A DNA stretch of 64,000 nt, taken from Vespa crabro (lineage: Eukaryota > Arthropoda > Insecta > Hymenoptera > Vespidae). Under the pieces are notes generated by a model. It worked only from the letters and a program-made list of their open reading frames with translations. It made no database searches and had not been told where the DNA came from. Every line of letters starts with the position of its first letter. The first letter of the stretch is position 1. Position numbers and translations under genes: made by a program. Below, one piece after another: positions 53,235-63,957 of the stretch. The DNA lies in the NCBI RefSeq assembly GCF_910589235.1, contig NC_060956.1:16478499-16542498 (forward strand), in the 5' to 3' direction.

Positions 53235-53760
53235 GTCCTCTCTGCGAGTTTCTACAGAGATACCACGAGCCTTTACGAATTGCCTCGCCCTTTGTATATG
53301 AAAATATACGCGGTATAGCAATCGTTAGTTCTTATTCTTATCGAAGGCATCGACTTCGTCATCGTAAAATCGTGAATTTGCATTTGTAAGGTCATTCAAT
53401 GTGTTATTATATCAACGCAAGTAACGGCACACGAGATTCCATTTCATTCAAAAGATTCATCATCTCGTAATATCTCGTATGATCCAGCATAAATAATTCA
53501 CGTGAATCGGGAGGGAAAAGTTGTAAAAGTAATTTGGAACGATCTATTTTATCCTGTGATACGTATGAACATAATTTATTATTAATTTATGACTCGATGA
53601 CTTGTTTTCTTGGAACTAGTATGACTTGGCTCCAAAGACGTAATTATCCTATTTTACGAGTTACCTTACCTTTTAATCTACTTTCACTTTGGATATATTT
53701 AAATGGTATTTTAGAGTGTTCGTAACGTCAGTTTGGTCAGAGAATCATTGTATCACATTT

Positions 53761-53780
53761 TACGTCGTTAGGACGACGTA
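53761..53780. promoter_or_regulatory. Inverted repeat upstream of ODAD3
   Basis: TACGTCGT and ACGACGTA separated by TAGG, a perfect 8-bp dyad 61 bp before the ATG. Position suggests a promoter-proximal factor site. I did not see a clean RFX X-box, which would be expected for a cilium gene. Confidence 0.3.
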
Positions 53781-53840
53781 TTTTGTTAAATCGATAGTTA
53801 GGAACACGTGCGTTTCACTGCGAATCAAACATTCGTAAGT

Positions 53841-54775
53841 ATGTCTGATTCTACACTGGGATCTACCGAAGAAAAGAAACTTCATGATTTGAACAAGAAG
53901 ATCGTGGAAATTAAAAAGAAGATACAATTGTCAGGTATTAATGATATTAGATTTGTATCAATATATAAAAAATGAGTTCAATGATCGGGGAAAGGATACT
54001 TTCCCTCTATCAAGTGTTACAAAAAGAGAAAGAGTTAAAAAAGAAAAAAAAAGAAAAAGAAACAAAAAAAAAACTAAGAAAGAAGATCGTCGATCGAATG
54101 GCGGCACTTTATACGAAGACACAGGATGCCGGCAATCGTCGGACGATTATCTTACTTGGAGAGTTTGAAAGAGTGACAATTGGCAGGAAGAGGTTTTTTT
54201 CCTCAAACACTTGCTTGGTGTATCGATTATAATACGTTCGATCGACATACACGAACTTTAATTTCCGGATCAATTTCGATGAAATAATAATAATCCATTA
54301 AATAATAATTATCTTTTCAATATCACATTTCTTATTTTTATTTCAATTTAATTAAACCACTTTGAACGAAAAAATATTGTTTTATTCGGAGTTAAAAAAA
54401 ATGAACACGAATCAATTAAAAACATTAATGCAAAATCTAAATATTTTCTTTTTCAATTGTTATTATTAGAAAGACAAAAATAAGATTTAAGAAAAAAAAA
54501 AGAAACTTATATTCGAATTTTTAGAAATAAAGATCGAATTATCATATCACTCGTGGCTCTGGAATATAGTTATTTATCTTTTTTTTCTTGTCTTCTCACT
54601 TTTTAGACATATACCGCTCGAGTAGTTTCCATCGAGTAGCTATGCTCACCTAGCAAGACGAAGACAACCTGTCATTAGTGAATACCCTCCAGCTAAGCTC
54701 TCATCTCTTTTGCAGAAAATGGCAACGACAATTTAATCGTTTTTCGGCGGATTCACAAAGAGAAAAGAATATCCT

Positions 54776-54813
<38 letters not shown>

Positions 54814-57800
54814 GTAGCTTCCTTGTTTCCTTATAGTTAGCTCTGTCGCAAGCGCGCTCTATTATCACGAAATACCCTTTTCAACGATCCTAGACATTCC
54901 TTCATCGAAATCCAGGAAATCGTTTCCAACGATACGAATATAAACTCGATAATGTGCAAGAATATTCTTTGATGTAACAACGATGAACGCAAAAAAACAT
55001 AATTTTAATTTAAGAAATGATTATCTTTCATAATATTCTTTTCGATTAATTTTCTTAATATTATCCATAATGTTTCGAAAGGTATATCTATTAGTACAGT
55101 TATTGTTACGATTGGTTAAAAATTCATTATATTTTTTCTTTTTCACAGAGGGACAGAGAAAGGCTAACTTCGAAGAAACAGAGACAAAAAAGCATGAAAA
55201 TGCAGAAAAAATTATCTCCCTTAGGAAAGATATAAAAGATTTATATGTCGAATATTCTAAAACCAAAAATGTAAGAATTTTATATTAAAACAATTTCAAT
55301 GCGTATTAATAATAAATCTAACATTTTTAAGAACGACGATGTAGCTGAAAGAACGGCTCGAATTAGTCGTGAAACTTCGGCTGTTGTAAGAAAACATGGC
55401 TTGGATGAAGCATTAAAAAAGATCAATGAAGAGAACATACGATTGAGAAAAACGAAAGATTTATTAAAGTATCAATCTGATAAGGTAAGAAATCATTAAT
55501 TATTATAAATCGACATGATCGTATAGCATTTTTTTTTTTTTTAACCACATTTGTTTCATCAGCAAAGGCAAAGGTTGAAAATATTATTGCAAGAACATAA
55601 AGAATTATTAAGAGAAAATAAAAGAAAAATATTTAAAAGAAAATTAGAAGATCCTTTGAGAAAGGTATAAACTTTTTTATTTTATCAAATTAATCATCGA
55701 TTTGATCGAAACTCTTAATTTTCAATAGAAAACAGAAAGTCTGGAGGTCCAACTTGAGCGAATGAGAATGTTGATAATAAAAGCAAATATAGTTCGAAGA
55801 AAATACAAATCCGTACATTGCAAATTGAAACAAAGATCAGTCACTTATGCTTCTTCATTGAAAGAGTTAGAAGATGATATAAAAGAACACGAAAATGAAA
55901 TTAAACGTTTACGAGTATAATTCATATCTTACAATTAACGAAAATTTAATGAAATATTATATTATCTAAAGTAAATTAATTCGTTACATTCAGGTAGTAA
56001 AGGAAGAAGCTATCGAATTGAAATACAGCATGCAAGAAAAACTCATGAAACAAGAAATCGAAATAGTTAATAATAGTAACGAACAAGAGAGTATCATTCA
56101 AGATTACAGGTTCGTAATAAAAATATGTTAGATAAAAATATTATATTAAAAAATTATGTGATCTTTTTTATAAAAATTCATATGGATACTTTAGATTTGA
56201 TTCTATTCGAATTTAAAGGAAACGTGTCAAGGAAAGAAAAAGTGAATTAGAAAGATTAGAAAGAACGATCTTTCCTGTTCGTCTACGAGAGGATTACGAT
56301 TCTGTACAAGCAATGAATTATGGACAAGATGCAAAGAACGAAATAACAAAGAAAGAATTGACACGATTGGAGGAAGCGTTTGCCAAGCTACGCAATGTTA
56401 CCGGTGTCTCCATGTCGGAGGACATTTTAAACCGGTTTCTAGGACAACGGACGACCAAAGAGAATCTTCAAAAAATGAGGACCAACATGGAAGATGAAAA
56501 AATGGATCTCGACAGAAAAAGACAAGAGTTGTTGAGCGAGATCGAAACTCGAAAATTTACCGAAACAAAAAATGTCGAAGAGTGAGTTTTATTTATAGAT
56601 ATTATTTATGAAATTCACTTTACGAGATTTAAAAAAAAAAAGAAGAAGAAAAAACCAACAACAAACAATTGATTACAGAAACGCTGAAGAGACAGAAAAA
56701 TTCAATAAAAACATGGAGGAGGAACGTGTCCGTCAGATGAAAGCAGAAACTGAATGCGAACGAATCAGAGAACTTTTAAAGCAAATAACCAAAGTATTAG
56801 AAAAATTGTTCGACAAATTGCAAGTGAGTAATAGCTTTTAAAACACGATACTAATTACAAAAGAAATTTCAACATTTTGATTATTAACGAGTAGCATTCT
56901 CCGTTTTCTCGATCATAATCTAAACGCCGTAGGCGTACCATGCAACCGGTAAGTTATTATCTTACAGTAATCGCTCATAAATATGTATCGATTGATTGTA
57001 TTTGAAACAAGTAGAAGCAATACTGAAATTACATTTATTACATTTATACGTGCATGAATTATACGACGTATACGATTTATGTACATTAAAAAACAAAAAA
57101 AAGAAAACAAAAAAAAACAAAAAGAAAGAAAGTAAAAAGAAGACATAAAAATTCCAAAGTTTAAAGTTCGATGTGTTACAAGGAAGAATAAAGGTCATTT
57201 CAAATACCTTTTATCTTGAACGCGATTTTTCTATCTAAATAATTTAACATTAAAAAGACAAGATCTTTCTAATGTATCCCTTTATAAATTATTCTTAAAG
57301 AATGCCGATTTTTTTATCTCGAAATTGAAGAAAATAATCTTTCGAATATCACGACGAGATAGATCGACGGCTAATCATATGCGTATCTCACACGAAGAAC
57401 GCTTAACATATTCGAAGCACGATTGTAAAACCCTACGAAGAATTAACACGTTGGTCATGAAAGGCATTCCGAAAATCGAATTGACCCTTCGGTATACTCG
57501 CATCGAAGTGAAGGTTCGATGGAAATAACGTGTAGATCACTAATTAAATTAGTGAAACCACCTTTAATGACGTCCACTGCTATAAATGGGGTTCTCTTCG
57601 TACGTTAGAACCAAACATTTATCCTTTGAGTTTAACATCCTGAAAGTAAGCCTATATATCGAGAACCAATGGATTTTCTTTCGAACTGCTTCCGAGCTGT
57701 AATTCTCACCTCGTCGCGATGCATTAACACCTTCGTACTCGATCGAAAACAAATAGTTCGGCAGGGAACAAGTGAAAAATCGAATATTGATTCTATCGAT

Positions 57801-58860
57801 GGTACAAGCTACATACCTGGAAGTTTGACTTGTTAATTCAACTTCAAATTCGTTCGCGCTGTTCGTCTAACCAACGATAGGGTCAATGTATTCTTTAACC
57901 TTTAACCCATAGAGATAATACAATATGTATTATATATAAATTTTTAAAAATATATACTTGTATGTAAATTTCATATACGCTTATATCATGATGTAAAATA
58001 TATCTAAAATCATCGTAAAATATATCATAAAATATGCATTCGATATATTTGCAGAAAAATTTTTATTTTTTTTTTTTTATTTTGAAATAAATAAAGATAA
58101 TAGCCATGTAATAAGATTCATCTTATATATTTATTGGATTGGCTAATAAATAATGTCATAATATTCAATATTTTATATCTAAATAAAAAAACAACAAATA
58201 ATATAATAATATACATAACAGAAATAAAAAAACAACGACAATAATAAAATAAACTTTAAAATAAAAATAAAATTTTTAAAATACTAATGTTATTTGTTTA
58301 AATATAAAATAGTGCAAATTTCGGCATTAGCCAACCTAATATACGTTTTTTTTTATTTGAATAAATTGCTTGTGTGTATGTGTTCGTACTAACTTTCCTT
58401 TCTTTTTATAGAATACAACGGATTCTAATACCATCGTTAAAGAAAATTTAACCATACCTTCTGACTCAACGAAGCTATTATCGTTGTTGAATGAAATTGC
58501 TCAAAAACTTACCGATGCTTTTGACAAACAGGACGTGTACTTCGAAATATTTGACAATGTATTAACGGAAAAGGTTAGAATGTTTCAAAAAAATCTTCTT
58601 ACATCATTTTCAAAAATATATCATAGAATTGTACTCATACCTTATAGCTTGAAACAATGTCTATCACAACTTCGTTAGAAGGCAAAGCTGTACGCGTTGA
58701 AAATGTTCCACTCTTTTCGAAATTTCCAACATGGACATCTTCAGCGATACCACTTTCGGAAGACGAAGAAGAAGTGCCAACGAGAAATACTTTGAAAAGA
58801 CAAGCACAATTATTAGTCGATACAAAAAGTCGAAGAAAAGGACTGGGTTTCAAAAGATAA
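53841..58860 (+). CDS. ODAD3: Outer dynein arm docking complex subunit 3 homologue (CCDC151/ODAD3), ten exons
   Basis: Exons: 53,841-53,934; 55,149-55,270; 55,332-55,484; 55,563-55,664; 55,729-55,914; 55,994-56,109; 56,219-56,581; 56,679-56,823; 58,412-58,573; 58,648-58,860. All introns are GT-AG and the joined frame is open for 551 codons (human protein about 595). Seen: nearly all coiled coil, rich in Glu, Lys and Arg. The N-terminal segment LHDLNKKIVEIKKKIQLSEG with following QRKANFEE matches the family's HKKIQLLEG-type start. Around residues 307-345 is the conserved LRNVTGVSMSEDILNRFLGQ block. The C-terminus is short, acidic then basic. Known: ODAD3 attaches outer dynein arms to axonemal doublets, with ODAD1, in motile cilia and sperm flagella; in insects this means sperm and possibly sensory cilia. 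The start is the first ATG of an exon in the right phase. Intron 8 (1,588 bp) carries a MITE. It could be confused with paralogues CCDC63/CCDC114, but the N-terminus favours CCDC151. Confidence 0.86.
58134..58339. mobile_element. Mariner-like MITE in ODAD3 intron 8
   Basis: A 206-bp AT-rich element whose left end TTGGATTGGCTAAT and right end (read inward on the other strand) TTAGGTTGGCTAAT are near-identical terminal inverted repeats. It is flanked on both sides by TA, the target duplication of Tc1/mariner elements. No transposase frame is present, so it would be non-autonomous. Confidence 0.65.
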
Positions 58861-58872
58861 AATTTTCTCGAC

Positions 58873-58940
<68 letters not shown>

Positions 58941-59335
58941 GTTATTATTATTATTATTATTACTATTATTATTATCTATCTATCTTTTTCTCTATTTATT
59001 AATGAAATTAATTATACATAGAATTTGTAAATATCGGAACGCCATATTGAATTGCAGTACTGCTTAAGTATTATATATCTCATATAAATTTGAAAATGAC
59101 TACGCTAATGATGACAAAGTTAATAACTAATATCACTTTTAATAATATTTATTTTATGATACTAACACATTATTTTAAAAAAAAATGTGTGAAAAATTAT
59201 AATATGTGAAGTATTCAATAGAATAATTAATTAACAACACTTGTAATCGAAGAAAATCAACGAATACTGGTAGAGTCATATTCACTTCCAAATTATAAAT
59301 GGAATGTTGTGTGTATACATTAATTTGTATTAAAT
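58861..59335. other. ODAD3-RCL1 intergenic region
   Basis: Begins with the ODAD3 3' end and (ATT)n tract, then AT-rich sequence with few CpGs. No AATAAA was found for ODAD3 in the first 200 bp; variant signals may be used. The RCL1 promoter must lie in the last part; no TATA box or initiator stands out. Confidence 0.4.
58873..58975. repeat. (ATT)n microsatellite in the ODAD3 3' region
   Basis: More than 30 ATT units with few interruptions beginning about 12 bp after the ODAD3 stop codon, so very likely in its 3' UTR. Confidence 0.95.
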
Positions 59336-60944
59336 ATGCCGGCAAAAATACAAAATAAGGTTTTAATATATGAAGGGTGTAATTATTTAAGATATCGTCT
59401 TTTATTATCAACATTGTCAGGAAAACCAGTACGTATTATTAATATTAGAACTAAAGAAGATGATCCTGGATTAAAAGGTTAGATTTGAGGTTATACATGT
59501 GTTGTGTGAAATTAAATTGTATACTAATACATAGTATATATTGTTATAGAATATGAGATAAGCTTCATACGTTTATTGGATAAAATTACTAATGGTACTA
59601 GAGTAGAATTAAACGAAACGGGTACTTCTTTATATTATAATCCTGGTTTATTAAATGGTGGAGAGCTAGAACATGATTGCAGCTTGCAACGTGGAATTGG
59701 ATATTATTTAGAAGCTGTCATTATTTTAGGACCTTTTTGTAAAAAACCTATAGATATCAAACTTAGAGGAGTTACGAGTAATACATTGGGTATGTCATTT
59801 TTTAAGTGCAAGTATATAACATAGTTTATTTTTTTATGACATTTCTTTTATATATTCTAAACAGATCCATCTGTGGATAGAATTAAAGCAGCATGTATAC
59901 CATTATTAAAAAGATTTATAGTAGATACAGATATTGAACTTACTATTAAAAAGAGAGGAATGGCACCGTTAGGAGGTGGAGAAATACATTTCAAATGTCC
60001 ACTTTGTCGTACTCTCAAATCTGTACAGGTAATTTTTATTTTCAAGCATCGTTATATTTTATATAGATATATATCTATATAAAATATATTATTTCAAAAT
60101 TGATATTATTCTATCTTTTATAAATTTATATATTTATTATTCGTAGCTTCAAAATAGTGGTATGGTAAAACGTATTAGAGGAGTTTCTTGTAGCGTACGT
60201 GTTTCACCAGCAATTGCCAATCGTATGGTTGAATCAGCCAAAGGTGTATTGTTAAAATTTTTACCAGATATATACATACATACGGATCACTGTAGAGGTG
60301 CAGTTAGTGGCAAATCACCAGGTATTTATCAAACATTATTTAATAAGTTTACATTTTTAATATTTTATGCTGCTATAATATAGATTACACATACATCAGG
60401 TTTTGCAATAAGTTTGACAGCTGAAACAACCAATGGTATTTTTCTCAGTGGAGAAGCTTGTTCACCTTTAATGATAACAGGTTCTTTACCTTGTGTACCA
60501 GAAGATCTTGGAAAAGAAGCAGCTATGATGTTACTTGATGAAATTTATCGGTAAAAATAAAAAGAATTTATATTCAATCTTTATATTAAAGAAATTAAAA
60601 TAAATGTTTAAACACACTGTCTGACTTAATAGAAATGGATGTGTGGATTCTCCATTTCAAAGTATGGCAGCAATATTTATGGTACTTGGTAAAAAGGATG
60701 TGTCCAAAATTGTAACAGGGCCTTTAACCCAATCAATGTAAGTAGCATATTATTGTAAACAATGTATAATAGACTAATGATTTAATTATATTTGTATAGG
60801 ATACAATTTTTAAGAGATTTACGAGATTTTCTCGGTACAGTTTTTAAAATTGAGCCTATTAAAGAAGAAGATGAAATAAAGGAGCAAGTAATGTTGACTT
60901 GTGTTGGTATAGGTTATACTAATTTGAGTAAACGTACTTTGTAA
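59336..60944 (+). CDS. RCL1: RNA 3'-terminal phosphate cyclase-like protein RCL1, seven exons
   Basis: Exons: 59,336-59,477; 59,550-59,789; 59,865-60,028; 60,147-60,321; 60,400-60,550; 60,633-60,737; 60,800-60,944. Phases agree throughout and the protein is 373 residues, the length I expect for metazoan RCL1. Seen: start MPAKIQNKVLIYEGCNYLRY, then RIINIRTKEDDPGLKEYE, GGELEHDCSLQRGIGYYLEA, the central MAPLGGGEIHFKCP, RIRGVSCSVRVSPAIANRMV, GKSPGFAISLTAETTNG and a C-terminal VDSPFQSMAAIF block. Known: RCL1 is a nucleolar partner of the GTPase BMS1 and is needed for early pre-18S rRNA cleavage in the small-subunit processome. It shares the fold of RNA 3'-phosphate cyclase, but the glycine-rich cyclase loop is replaced by the CNYLRYRL-type sequence seen here, so no cyclase activity is expected. 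A polyadenylation signal lies at 61,042-61,047. Starts 475 bp after the ODAD3 stop, same strand, in CpG-poor sequence. Confidence 0.95.
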
Positions 60945-61041
60945 AATATTTATATTAGAAATATTTTTTAAAATATAGCATTTTTCTAATTTCTAAATTG
61001 TAAATATTTTTAAAATCACATAATTCATATAAATATATTCA

Positions 61042-61047
61042 AATAAA
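61042..61047 (+). terminator. Candidate polyadenylation signal of RCL1
   Basis: AATAAA about 100 bp after the RCL1 stop codon. Only 182 bp separate the RCL1 and ADAT1 stop codons, so the two 3' ends probably run close to each other or overlap. Confidence 0.6.
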
Positions 61048-61126
61048 TTCACATAAAAATTATTACAAATTGTATATATTATATTCATTACCTACATATA
61101 TATTTTCAACATATTATACGTTATTT

Positions 61127-62502
61127 TTACAATATAAAATCTTGCAAGTACAATGGTTTATCTGGCCAAGAAATAAACAATTCTCTCTTCAATTGGTTCC
61201 AAGTATTTTGATATTGTACAGACCATTGCTTGCAATCATAATATGTAATTTTCTTTGGATGGAATATATCTGTTTTAATGTTATTATACTTATCACAAAT
61301 TTTTAAACATGTTTCTAGAAGAGCACGTCTACTAATAAGTAAGTTATGGCCCTTTTTTTTTTTAGTTACTCCTTGCTTTCTGCCTTGTACCGCTATTTCT
61401 AAATCACTGTAGATATTTTATGAATTATTACTGCTATTGTTATTATCGTTTACAACAGATTTTTATTTTATATATATATAAAAATATAAACCTGTTTCTC
61501 ACAGCACACCATATGATACTTGATGGACATGGATTTATTCTTTTTCCTTCTTTTCTCTGAGCAAAAGCAATGTCTGCTTGAAAGATTTTAGGAATATGTA
61601 ATTTATTACTAAATCTTTTAGATAAACCACGTTCCATGGCTTCTAGTGAGAAAGGGCAGCCCTTACCAATAGTAATACTTTCCAATTTTATTCTTGAAAT
61701 TAACAATGATAAAAGTGAACCTTGTATTCCAATAATATTCCATCTACAACATTATGATATATCTAATATATAATTATATTCTTTCTTCAGTTAATACATT
61801 TCTAGGTAAATTATTTATCACATACTTTGCCATTTTATCTGAACACGATAAACTTAATGTGGGATCTCCTCTACCAGGTTTTGTTCGTAATGGACCAGTT
61901 ATATGATAATTAGCTCCTGGTAACTTGGGATCTTGATGTTGTTCAGTTTTTAAGCATTTTGCTCCTGTTCTATGTATGTCTGTATTTGTTTCACTAACAG
62001 ATAATTCTAATGTTATCTTTTCTTTATCATCATGCATTGTCTTTCTAATTTTTGTAGGGCATTCTTCCTCATTTATGTCATCTTTAGGAAGTATAGAACA
62101 ATCTCCACAAGGACTTTGACTGGAGAAAAAATGAAATGATATGCTAGGATACATTTCTAATTTATTCTCTTTGTTTATGAATAAAATATCACTTTTAAAA
62201 CCATTTAATACAATATCTATTTGATCGTACAAATAACGTAAAAAGGCACGTCTTGCGAGTATTTCTGCATGAGAATCACTCAATCTAGAACCTCTTTCAT
62301 GCGGAGCAGTTTTAACCAATTCAGACTCTCCTAAACATTTTGTACCTGTAGCAAGTGATACTACAGACAAAGATTCACATTCTGTTTTCAAAAGGATTCC
62401 TGACAATATCGTCCATTCGTTATCTGTTGGTTTCCCACTTTTTTTTAATCCATTATATTTTTCAATACAAAGTTTTGCTACTTTATTCGGAAAATCGTTC
62501 AT
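61127..62502 (-). CDS. ADAT1: tRNA-specific adenosine deaminase 1 (ADAT1), three exons
   Basis: Exons on the minus strand: 62,502-61,826; 61,743-61,492; 61,406-61,127, total 402 codons plus stop (fly ADAT1 is of similar length). Seen: an adenosine deaminase domain spanning nearly the whole protein. Zinc-site and catalytic motifs are RLSDSHAEILARR (His78 ligand, Glu80 proton shuttle), SQSPCGDCS (Cys132) and SLSCSDKMAKWNIIGIQGSL (Cys220), the last created by the exon 1-2 junction. The C-terminal part contains CPFSLEAMERGLSKRF, then DLEIAVQGRKQGVTKKKKG. Known: ADAT1 converts A37, next to the anticodon, to inosine in eukaryotic tRNA-Ala, and is the closest relative of the ADAR catalytic domain. 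An insert of mostly polar residues (about 140-190) separates the first cysteine from the conserved second half. Exon 3 contains 11 consecutive A coding Lys. Convergent with RCL1; its start is 79 bp downstream of the aldo-keto reductase stop on the same strand. Confidence 0.95.
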
Positions 62503-62577
62503 TGTGCTTTTTTAATACTTATAATCGTATTAACTGTTATAATTTATAATTCAATATATTATTTTTATCCGCTTAAT

Positions 62578-62583
62578 TTTATT
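62578..62583 (-). terminator. Candidate polyadenylation signal overlapping the aldo-keto reductase stop codon
   Basis: On the minus strand the end reads TAT TAA TAAAATT, so AATAAA overlaps the TAA stop by two bases. This implies a very short 3' UTR that may end inside the 79-bp gap to ADAT1 or within its 5' region. Confidence 0.5.
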
Positions 62584-63957
62584 AATAAACATTTTTTGGA
62601 TCCCATGCATATTTAATTTGTGGGAGATTTGATAAAATTTTCATTTGTTTTGCATCAATAATAAAATTTAAATTTATATTATCTCGTATATGTTCTTTTT
62701 TTACAGCCTTAGGAATGACACCTAAGAGAATTACAAAATAAAATTACTTTATAAATAATATCTGACAATAATTAATATTAATAATAGCATAGTTACCAAT
62801 GCCTTGTTGTAAAGCCCATTTCAACAATAATCTTGCTGGAGATACATTAAGTTTTGAAGCAATATCATTAACAACAGGATCTTTAAGAAGATTTGTATTG
62901 ATACTTGTACCTAAAGAGGAATATGCTTGTACATGTATTCCTTCCGCATTACAAAATTTAATTAATTCTTCTTGACGATAATGTGGATGACATTCTACCT
63001 GTATATTCAGGATAAAGAAATAAATACATCATATAATGATGAAGTAGTTAGATTAAAAGATATTGCATTTAACATACTTGATTAACTGCAGGTTTTACAC
63101 CATAATAATTATTCAGTAATTGTTTTAAATGATCTACAGTATAATTAGAAACACCAATAGATCTTATTAAACCTTGTTTATGTAATTCTACTAGTTTTTC
63201 CCAGGTACAATCACGCAAATCTTTATTTTGTTGAGAACTTTCAGAAATACGTGCAGCTCCAGGCCAATGTATCAAATATAAATCAATATAAGAAAGACCA
63301 AGAGATTTGAGAGATTTTAAAATGGATCGTTGTATACCTTCCGGATCTCCATTTTCAGTAGGTGCTTTATAAAAAAAAAAAAATAAATAAATATAATTTA
63401 ATATTTAACAATTATTATTACAATATTACTATAAAAAAAAAAGAAAAAACAAAGACTTGTTTGAAATCATACCTAATTTAGTAGTGATAAAGATATCTTC
63501 TCTTTTAAGATTATATTTGGGCAATAATTCCTTTAAAGCATCACCAATATCTTCTTCATTCCTATATACTACTGCTGTATCTGAACAATAAGAATCAAAT
63601 CATATAAAAATATGAGAAATATTAAAATTATTATAAATAAGAAAATGTAAATATATCATTCAATAGACTTACCAATCGATTTAAAACCTACTTTCAAGCT
63701 TTCATCAATTACCTCATAAATAGTTTCTTTGCCATGTATTTTATAAGTTCCAACTGAAAATGCAACATACAGCAAATAAAATAATGACTGTAATACAATA
63801 TATATTTCATGTGTTTTTAAATTTATTGTAGTTGATAAAAAAAAATTTTTTTTAAGTTATCAATATTATTATATCTTATTTTAGAAGCATGCTCACTTCC
63901 AATAAGTGGCATACTATAACCACTTGAAAGTTGAATACATTCACTTGCAATACTCAT
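62582..63957 (-). CDS. Aldo-keto reductase family protein, six exons
   Basis: Exons on the minus strand: 63,957-63,897; 63,753-63,673; 63,580-63,473; 63,364-63,078; 62,998-62,797; 62,721-62,582. The joined frame gives 292 residues. Seen: N-terminal SGYSMPLIGIGTYKI, then the full AKR catalytic tetrad: Asp48 and Tyr53 in SIDTAVVYRNE, Lys82 in ITTKL, His116 in YLIHWPG. Later family motifs are IRSIGVSNY, PAVNQVECHPHYRQ, ARLLLKWALQQGI and VIPKAVKKEHIRDN. Known: AKRs are soluble (beta/alpha)8-barrel NADPH-dependent carbonyl reductases; this one is of the short bacterial-YtbE/glyoxal-reductase-like type found in many insects, and its substrate cannot be named from sequence. Odd: in the cofactor motif Lys-Ser-x4-Arg, the Ser is Ala and the Arg is His. 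The start ATG is only 43 bp from the window edge but is in phase with the next exon. Confidence 0.93.

Larger units (their letters stand above)
51801..53840. other. Intergenic space between divergent Notch-like gene and ODAD3
   Basis: No coding exon recognised. Mostly AT-rich unique sequence with poly-T at 51,890-51,930. Two perfect dyads stand out: a 20-bp palindrome at 53,215-53,234 and 8-bp arms around 4 bp at 53,761-53,780, the latter 60 bp before the ODAD3 start codon. The ODAD3 promoter should lie near the right end. Confidence 0.5.

Noticed and set aside
53941..54232. Lys-rich frames just after ODAD3 exon 1
   Set aside because: Lie in intron 1; driven by A-rich sequence, and exon 1 to exon 2 splicing restores the family N-terminus without them.
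57325..57528. 67-codon basic frame inside ODAD3 intron 8
   Set aside because: No matching splice phase, no homology that I recognise; lies within a well-supported intron.
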